A stretch of 64,000 nt of DNA from Tritrichomonas musculus (lineage: Eukaryota > Parabasalia > Tritrichomonadida > Tritrichomonadidae): the NCBI GenBank assembly GCA_039105265.1, contig JAPFFF010000029.1, forward strand, positions 620,001 through 684,000. The letters run 5' to 3'. The notes under the pieces were generated by a model. It saw only the letters and a list, made by a program, of their open reading frames with translations. It ran no database searches and had not been told where the DNA came from. Positions 59,120-64,000 of the stretch are shown piece by piece. The translations under genes and the position numbers were made by a program. The first letter of the stretch is position 1. Every line of letters begins with the position of its first letter.

Positions 59120-61177
59120 CTATGCCCCCAACAAGAATGGGTTGCTTAGCTCTATGCTTTCCCTTGACTTATTAACGTCCGCGGCGAAAATGTTTCCACT
59201 CAAGTCTACATTTGAATTTGGCAGCGCATCATAAGTCTGGCTCGAGTAATTCGACAGTGGGTTCGACAGCTCCGACATCGAGTCGAATAGTCCGTTTGAT
59301 TTAGCTGACTTAGGTCGATAAGGAGGAATCTGGTACAAGTCGAGCTGCTTCAAATGGCTGCTGCTTCTTTTCTGAGGCTTCAATATCAGCTCCTTTGCCG
59401 CGTGCTTTCTGCTTTTGTGGCTGGACGAGCCGTGGTCGTGCCTGCTCTTCGCCCTGATGTGCCTGAGGTTCCTCATCTGCTCCTTGAGCGAGAGCGACGA
59501 CACGAGCATCTCCGGATCGGACATGATTGAGTGGCAAAGAGCGACGTTGTTGTTCAGCTCGCTCGATGAGGAGGTGTCCTCCGGGATCGGAAAGAGGCAG
59601 GGACTCGAGCTCTGGCTCACGTCGGCGCAGTCTATTTTCAGCGGTTCAAGAGGCCTCTGGTGAAGGGTGCTCTTCAGCTGCGCCTTCGCGCTGCTCTTCG
59701 GTGGCGGCTGTTTCTGCTGGAGATTCGGGGCGAAAGGGTTCTTGCGCTCTGGCTCGGCGGCGAGCGTTGGAAGCGGCTGGCTCCGCGCAAAGAGACTCGA
59801 ACTCTTGGAGCCCTGCCGGGATGAATCGGATGGATGTGGCTCGTCTTGCTCTGTGAATGGATTCTGATTCATCGTCTGCTCTGGTCTCTCGCTTTGAGAT
59901 TCGCTTTTTGTTGAATGCCTGTGACTTTTCGTTGGCGATGAGTTCCTCGGTCGCCTCTTTCGTCCTTCTTGCTCTATCTCGCTCTTGGCATTCGCGGTGT
60001 CGCTGAAGCTTGATGCAACTGGCTGAGCAAGAGAATTGACTGGATCTGTGTTCGCTGCCTGATCATTGTTGACTTTTTGCTCTTCCTTGCTGTCCTCGTT
60101 TGCTGCCTGCTTTGCTGGCTGACTTAGATTTGATGTCACTGACTGAGCAAGAGAATTAATTGGATTTGTGTTCGCTGTCTGATCATTGGCTGGACTTTTA
60201 GCTTGACTGTTATTGCTGACTTTTTCTTCTTCCTTGCTGTCCTCGTTTGCGGCCTGGCTCTGCATTGCTGGCTGACTTAGATTTGATGCAACTGACTGAG
60301 CAAGAGAATTGACTGGATTTGTGTTCGCTGTCTGATCATTGTTGACTTTTTGCTCTTTCTTGCTGTCCTCGTTTGCTGCCTGCTTTGCTGGCTGACTTAG
60401 ATTTGATGTCACTGGCTGAGCCAGTGAGCCAAATAGGCCGGCTTTGGCTGGCTGAGTCTTCGTCTGCTGATCTTGGTTCTTCACTGGCTCTGGCTGAGTC
60501 TTCGCTTGCTGAGTTTTGGCTGCTGTTAAATTTGTGGCTGCTGATTGAGAAGGACTCCTGCTTGCGCCTGGGTTCGCTTGCGTCTGGCTTTTGGCGGCTT
60601 CCTGCATTGTCTGCTGCGCCTGGCTCTTTGATTCAGCCTTTGCTGGCTGGCTCTGCGCTTGCGATTTGTTTTCTGCCGCGTTTGGAATTGGCGCTTGCGG
60701 CAGTTTTTGGGGCAGGCTCGTGCCTTCTGCTTCCTTCTGGCCTGGCTTTTGAGGCTGAGGTTGGCAAGTGCCGGCTTCTGCCTTTTCTTGCTGCTTTTTA
60801 GGCAAAAACGATGCTGTCACGAATGGGACCTGGCCCTTGTCCGGGTCTGTCTTAGCAGGCTGGATCTTGTCTCTAGAAGGCTGCGTCTTTGCTGGCTGAG
60901 CTTGGCTTTTGGCTGGCCCTGGCCTTGCCTGGTTCTTGGATGGTTCTGCTTTAGCCGCGCTCGCGCATGCGTTTTTCGGCAGGTTTTGCAGCGGGTTCTT
61001 TGCTTGCTGCTGTTTTCCGTTCTTTGATGGCTCTGCCTTTGCTGGCTGGCTCTGCGCTTTGTTTGGTGCCGAGTTTGTGCCGATTGCTTGTGCGAGATCT
61101 TTGATTGTGCTTTGAGGCTGGCTTTGCTTTTGGCTCGTTGGCTGCCTCTCATTCTTCGATGTTTCGGCTCTCTTTGC

Positions 61178-61209
<32 letters not shown>

Positions 61210-64000
61210 CGCTCATTTTTGATGCGGCAGGCTGGGCCTGCGATGCGGCTGGCTCTGCTCTTGCGGGCTGGATGGAATCTTTCGTCTGCCGGCTTTGATT
61301 ATCTATTTTGCCCTGTGCTTGCGATGTGGCTGGCTCTGTTTTCAGCGCCTGCGGCTGGCTTTCATTCTGGTCCTGCTTCGCTGCCTGAGTCTTGCTTTGT
61401 GCCAGGCCTGATGAGAGAGAATCTGCAAGACTCTTGATTGCGCCTGCGTCACTTGCGGGCTGCGCCTCGCTTTTTGGCTGCCCCGGCTTTGCGGCCTGAT
61501 TTTGGCTATTCTTTGCTGCATCTGTATTTCTTTGCTGACTTGCGCTCGGCTGCGAGTGAGTCCTTGCTTGGCCGGTCTCGCCTGCCTGGCTGCTTGCTTG
61601 CGCTGGCTTTGAATTCTGTGGCTGCAGCTGACTTTTGACTAAGTCTGTTTGTATGGTGCTAGACTTGTTTTGTGTCAAACTTGTTGGCTGCGATTTGCTG
61701 GCGTCCTGCTTCGCTGGCTGGTTCTTCTGCGTTTTCTGTTGCGGTGCCGTACTCTGCTCAATTGCTTCAGCCTTGTTCTGGCTTGGGCTCAACTGTGACT
61801 TGCTTGTGCCTGCCTTGCTTGGCTGGTTCTTCTGCGTGCTCGGCTGCGGTGCCGTACTCTGCTCAATCGCTGCTGCCTTGTTCTGGCTTGGGCTCAACTG
61901 TGACTTGCTTGTGCCTGCCTTGTTTGGCCGATTTTGAGTCCTATTTGCATTTGAGGAAGAACTTTTTGATTGGCTCTGGTTCTTTGCGGCTTCATTCGTC
62001 GAGGTTTCTGGCTTTGCGGGCTGTGCTAGACATGACGTGGCAGATTGTGCTAGTGCACTCATTGCGTCAGCCTTCGGTGCCGGCGTTGTTTGGTCTGTCT
62101 TTGCGGTCTGGCTATTCGATGCATGTGATTTATTCGACTCTGCTTTTGTTGGCTGCGCTTTCGCTTGATTTGCGAAGATTCCAGGCAGAATCGTCTGGCT
62201 TTGGCTGCTGTCTCGAGTTGCGGATTGGTTCTCCACTTTTTCTTGCTCATTTGGCCGTTCCTGGCTCTTGGACGACTCTGTCTTCGCTGGCTGGTTTTGT
62301 GCATGTGATTTGCTTGCTGTCACGTCTGGAATTGGCACTTTTGACAGTTTTTGAATTAGGCCTGTATCTGATGCTCCAGTCTGGCTTGGCTGCGGCTTCG
62401 CAGGCTGAGACTGGCTCTTGTCTATTTCAGTCTTTTCTGTCAAACTGGAATTTGTTGTTTGTGCGAGATTTTCAATCGCATTTGCAGATTTGTTTTGAGG
62501 CTGGTCTGTATTAATATTTGGGTTCGTTGATTGTGGTATCTGATCGTTTTTTGGTGTTTCTGTTTTCCCTGTTTGTGGCTGATTTCCTTTCTGGTCCAAA
62601 TTTGATGTTATTGATTGTGCTTGCTTTTTGAGCTGGTCTGAATCAATTGGCTGCACCTGAATCTTTTCCTGATCTATGCTTGATGCTTCTGATTTTACTT
62701 GATTTTGATCTTCAGATTTGTTTTCTTGATCTGCATTTGATACTGTTTGTGCTGGCTGATTTTGGGTTTTGTCTTGTGTTATGATTGATGTTATTGATTG
62801 TGCAGCGTCCTTAATTGACCCTGTAATTGGCTCTTGAATCAGAACCTGATTAGGTTTAGTATCAGATTGCTGATTCTGATCTTTAGAAGTTGCTGAATCT
62901 TCTTCTTTTGTTTTATTTTGATCTTCCTTTGAAAGAGTAATTTGAAGAGAATTCAACTTGGATTCAGCTTGGCTTTTGTCTTGATTTGAGATTGACATCA
63001 GTGATTGAGGAGCCTGACTTTTGATTGAACTTGAATTTAAAGATTGATTTGGCTTTGGATTATTTTTGCTTGGAGAAGAAGTTTGCACTTGATTTTGACT
63101 TTTGCTTGGAGAAACTTTTGATTGCTTTGAGTCTGCTTTATTTTGGCTTTTTGATGACTCAGATTTTGATGTCTTGTTTTGTACCTTGTTTGACTTTGAT
63201 TCAGATGCTGAAAACTGCTTTTGAGATTTGTTAGAGTCTGTTTGATTTTCTTTTGTTTGACTATTTGCAGTTTCTGACTTCTTCGACTGCTTCGGAAGCC
63301 CGATTGGAGATATTTTAAAGTTAAATTGCAGACTCTGTGGTTTGAGTGTCTCCACTTTTGGTTTTGGTAATTGATTTTGTGTCTTATTTGGTGATATATT
63401 TTTTGACTGGCTTTGAGTTTGTTGTTTGGACGCAATTGGCTGTGATTGTGACTTGACTAGCTCTATTTTGGTTGTCTGTTTTATATTGGTTGTCTGATTC
63501 TGACTTTTTGTTGTTTCTGTTTTTTGTGGTTGATTCTGAGTTTTTTGGGTTTGATTTTGAATTGATTCTGGCTGTTTTTGCTTGTTTTCTCGTGTTGAAT
63601 TTGATTCAGCTTGATCAAAATTGGCGGATTGATCCTGGATTTGTTTGTTGTCATTTGTTAGGCTTGAGGTAATTGGTTGAGCTTGATTTTGAATTTGATC
63701 AGATTTGAGGAGATGATTTTGTTCTGAACTTTGGGTTTGATCTTGATTGTTGGGAGATTGTGATTGATTTTGTGGTAATTCTTTTTGTGATGATTGGGGA
63801 TTTATATTTTGCGCTAAATCTGATGCATTTATTTGATTTTGAATTTGAACTTTATGATTTAAATTGTTATTTTGAATTAAGCTGTTTTCAATTGATTGTG
63901 TTTGATTTTGAATTTTATGATTTGAATTGTCATTATGAATTAAGCTGTTTGTGATTGGTTGTGTTTGGTTTTTTATCTGATCTTGATTTGTGTTTTGTTC
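59120..64000 (-). CDS. Very long Q/S/K/A/P-rich low-complexity protein, 5' end beyond the window
   Basis: The minus-strand frame is open from 64000 to TAG at 59120: 1626 codons seen, with no stop and no convincing start, so the N-terminus is outside. An apparent start at 63355 is a GTG inside the frame. Nearly all of it is repeats of short phrases such as KSQ, NQ, QPAK and AESKSQ, disordered and Gln-rich. Only the last 300 residues vary more: basic patches (ESQSERPEQ; RHIRAKSRHDHGSS), Pro-rich stretches, and an amphipathic C-terminus ending SRESIELSNPFLLGA, with several Asn-Pro-Phe triplets (NPF at several places), which are EH-domain ligands in endocytic adaptors. That hints at an endocytic or scaffold protein (inference). 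No enzyme domain. Confidence 0.75.
60027..60419 (-). repeat. Three tandem copies of a 120-153 bp unit
   Basis: Units begin at 60027, 60147 and 60300, each starting GCAAGAGAATT. They encode the block ending ...ANTNPVNSLAQSVASNLSQP. The middle copy carries a 33-bp in-frame insertion. Confidence 0.85.
61716..61925 (-). repeat. Two tandem copies of a 105-bp unit
   Basis: Units at 61716-61820 and 61821-61925 encode a 35-residue phrase containing GTSKSQLSPSQNKA and EQSTAPQ. They are about 90% identical and in frame. Confidence 0.85.

Noticed and set aside
59310-62514. Many long ORFs antisense to the Gln-rich gene and in its other frames (up to 280 codons)
   Set aside because: They are caused by the repetitive, GC-rich composition; their translations are Leu/Ser/Gly/Cys runs without any recognisable domain, and the minus-strand frame is open for the full 4.9 kb.
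1-64000. tRNA or rRNA genes
   Set aside because: I looked for T-loop GGTTCGA-type words and conserved rRNA blocks in the noncoding stretches and saw no convincing candidate; a covariance-model scan would be needed to exclude them.

Overview
The window is about 72-75% A+T with dense, intron-poor genes on both strands. It carries family expansions typical of trichomonads: BspA-like leucine-rich repeat arrays, DUF3447/ankyrin proteins and BTB-BACK-F5/8C proteins. Several start codons sit just downstream of an Inr-like TCAYTWYT element. These point to a parabasalid protist nuclear genome, most likely Tritrichomonas or a close relative (inference). No rRNA, tRNA or CRISPR was recognised.

Layout. 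1-1.6 kb: the 5' end of a minus-strand gene, then two copies of a 213-bp TIR element in opposite orientation, the second directly against a RAD9-like checkpoint clamp gene (1632-3092). 3.4-5.1 kb: an acidic coiled-coil protein. 5.5-12.1 kb: two tandem composite genes, each DUF3447 + ankyrin + BspA-type LRR, each broken inside the ankyrin region by a short AT-rich spacer. 12.5-26.1 kb: a four-TM protein, a 2442-residue disordered protein with a FOP/TON1-like LisH N-terminus, a CEP78-like LRR protein, a small orphan, a helical-repeat protein and a PPP phosphatase with a large insert. 26.1-27.8 kb: a gene desert containing a 15-bp inverted-repeat element. 27.8-30.1 kb: a non-RD protein kinase and a class 3 lipase. 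30.1-33.7 kb: mobile-element debris, with a foldback element and a decayed Pif1/Helitron-type helicase. 33.7-36.4 kb: a third DUF3447-ankyrin-BspA gene on the minus strand, interrupted twice.

36.5-50.2 kb is compact housekeeping DNA: BTB-BACK-F5/8C, an HD phosphohydrolase, a second lipase, a GH47-like type II membrane protein, DNA topoisomerase III, a PIAS-like SP-RING protein, a tail-anchored TBC protein, a BRO1-domain protein and two small orphans. 50.9-58.6 kb holds a VPS13-type lipid transfer protein. 59.1-64.0 kb holds the 3' part of a very long Q/S/K/A/P-rich low-complexity gene that continues beyond the window. The facing 3' parts of these last two genes form a GC-rich island.

By function, the window holds genome maintenance (RAD9, TOP3, possibly the SP-RING protein), probable basal-body proteins (FOP-like, CEP78-like), membrane traffic and lipids (VPS13, TBC, BRO1, two lipases) and signalling (PPP phosphatase, kinase). 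The most unusual feature is that four spacers interrupt three ankyrin-BspA genes at the same position of the ankyrin unit.
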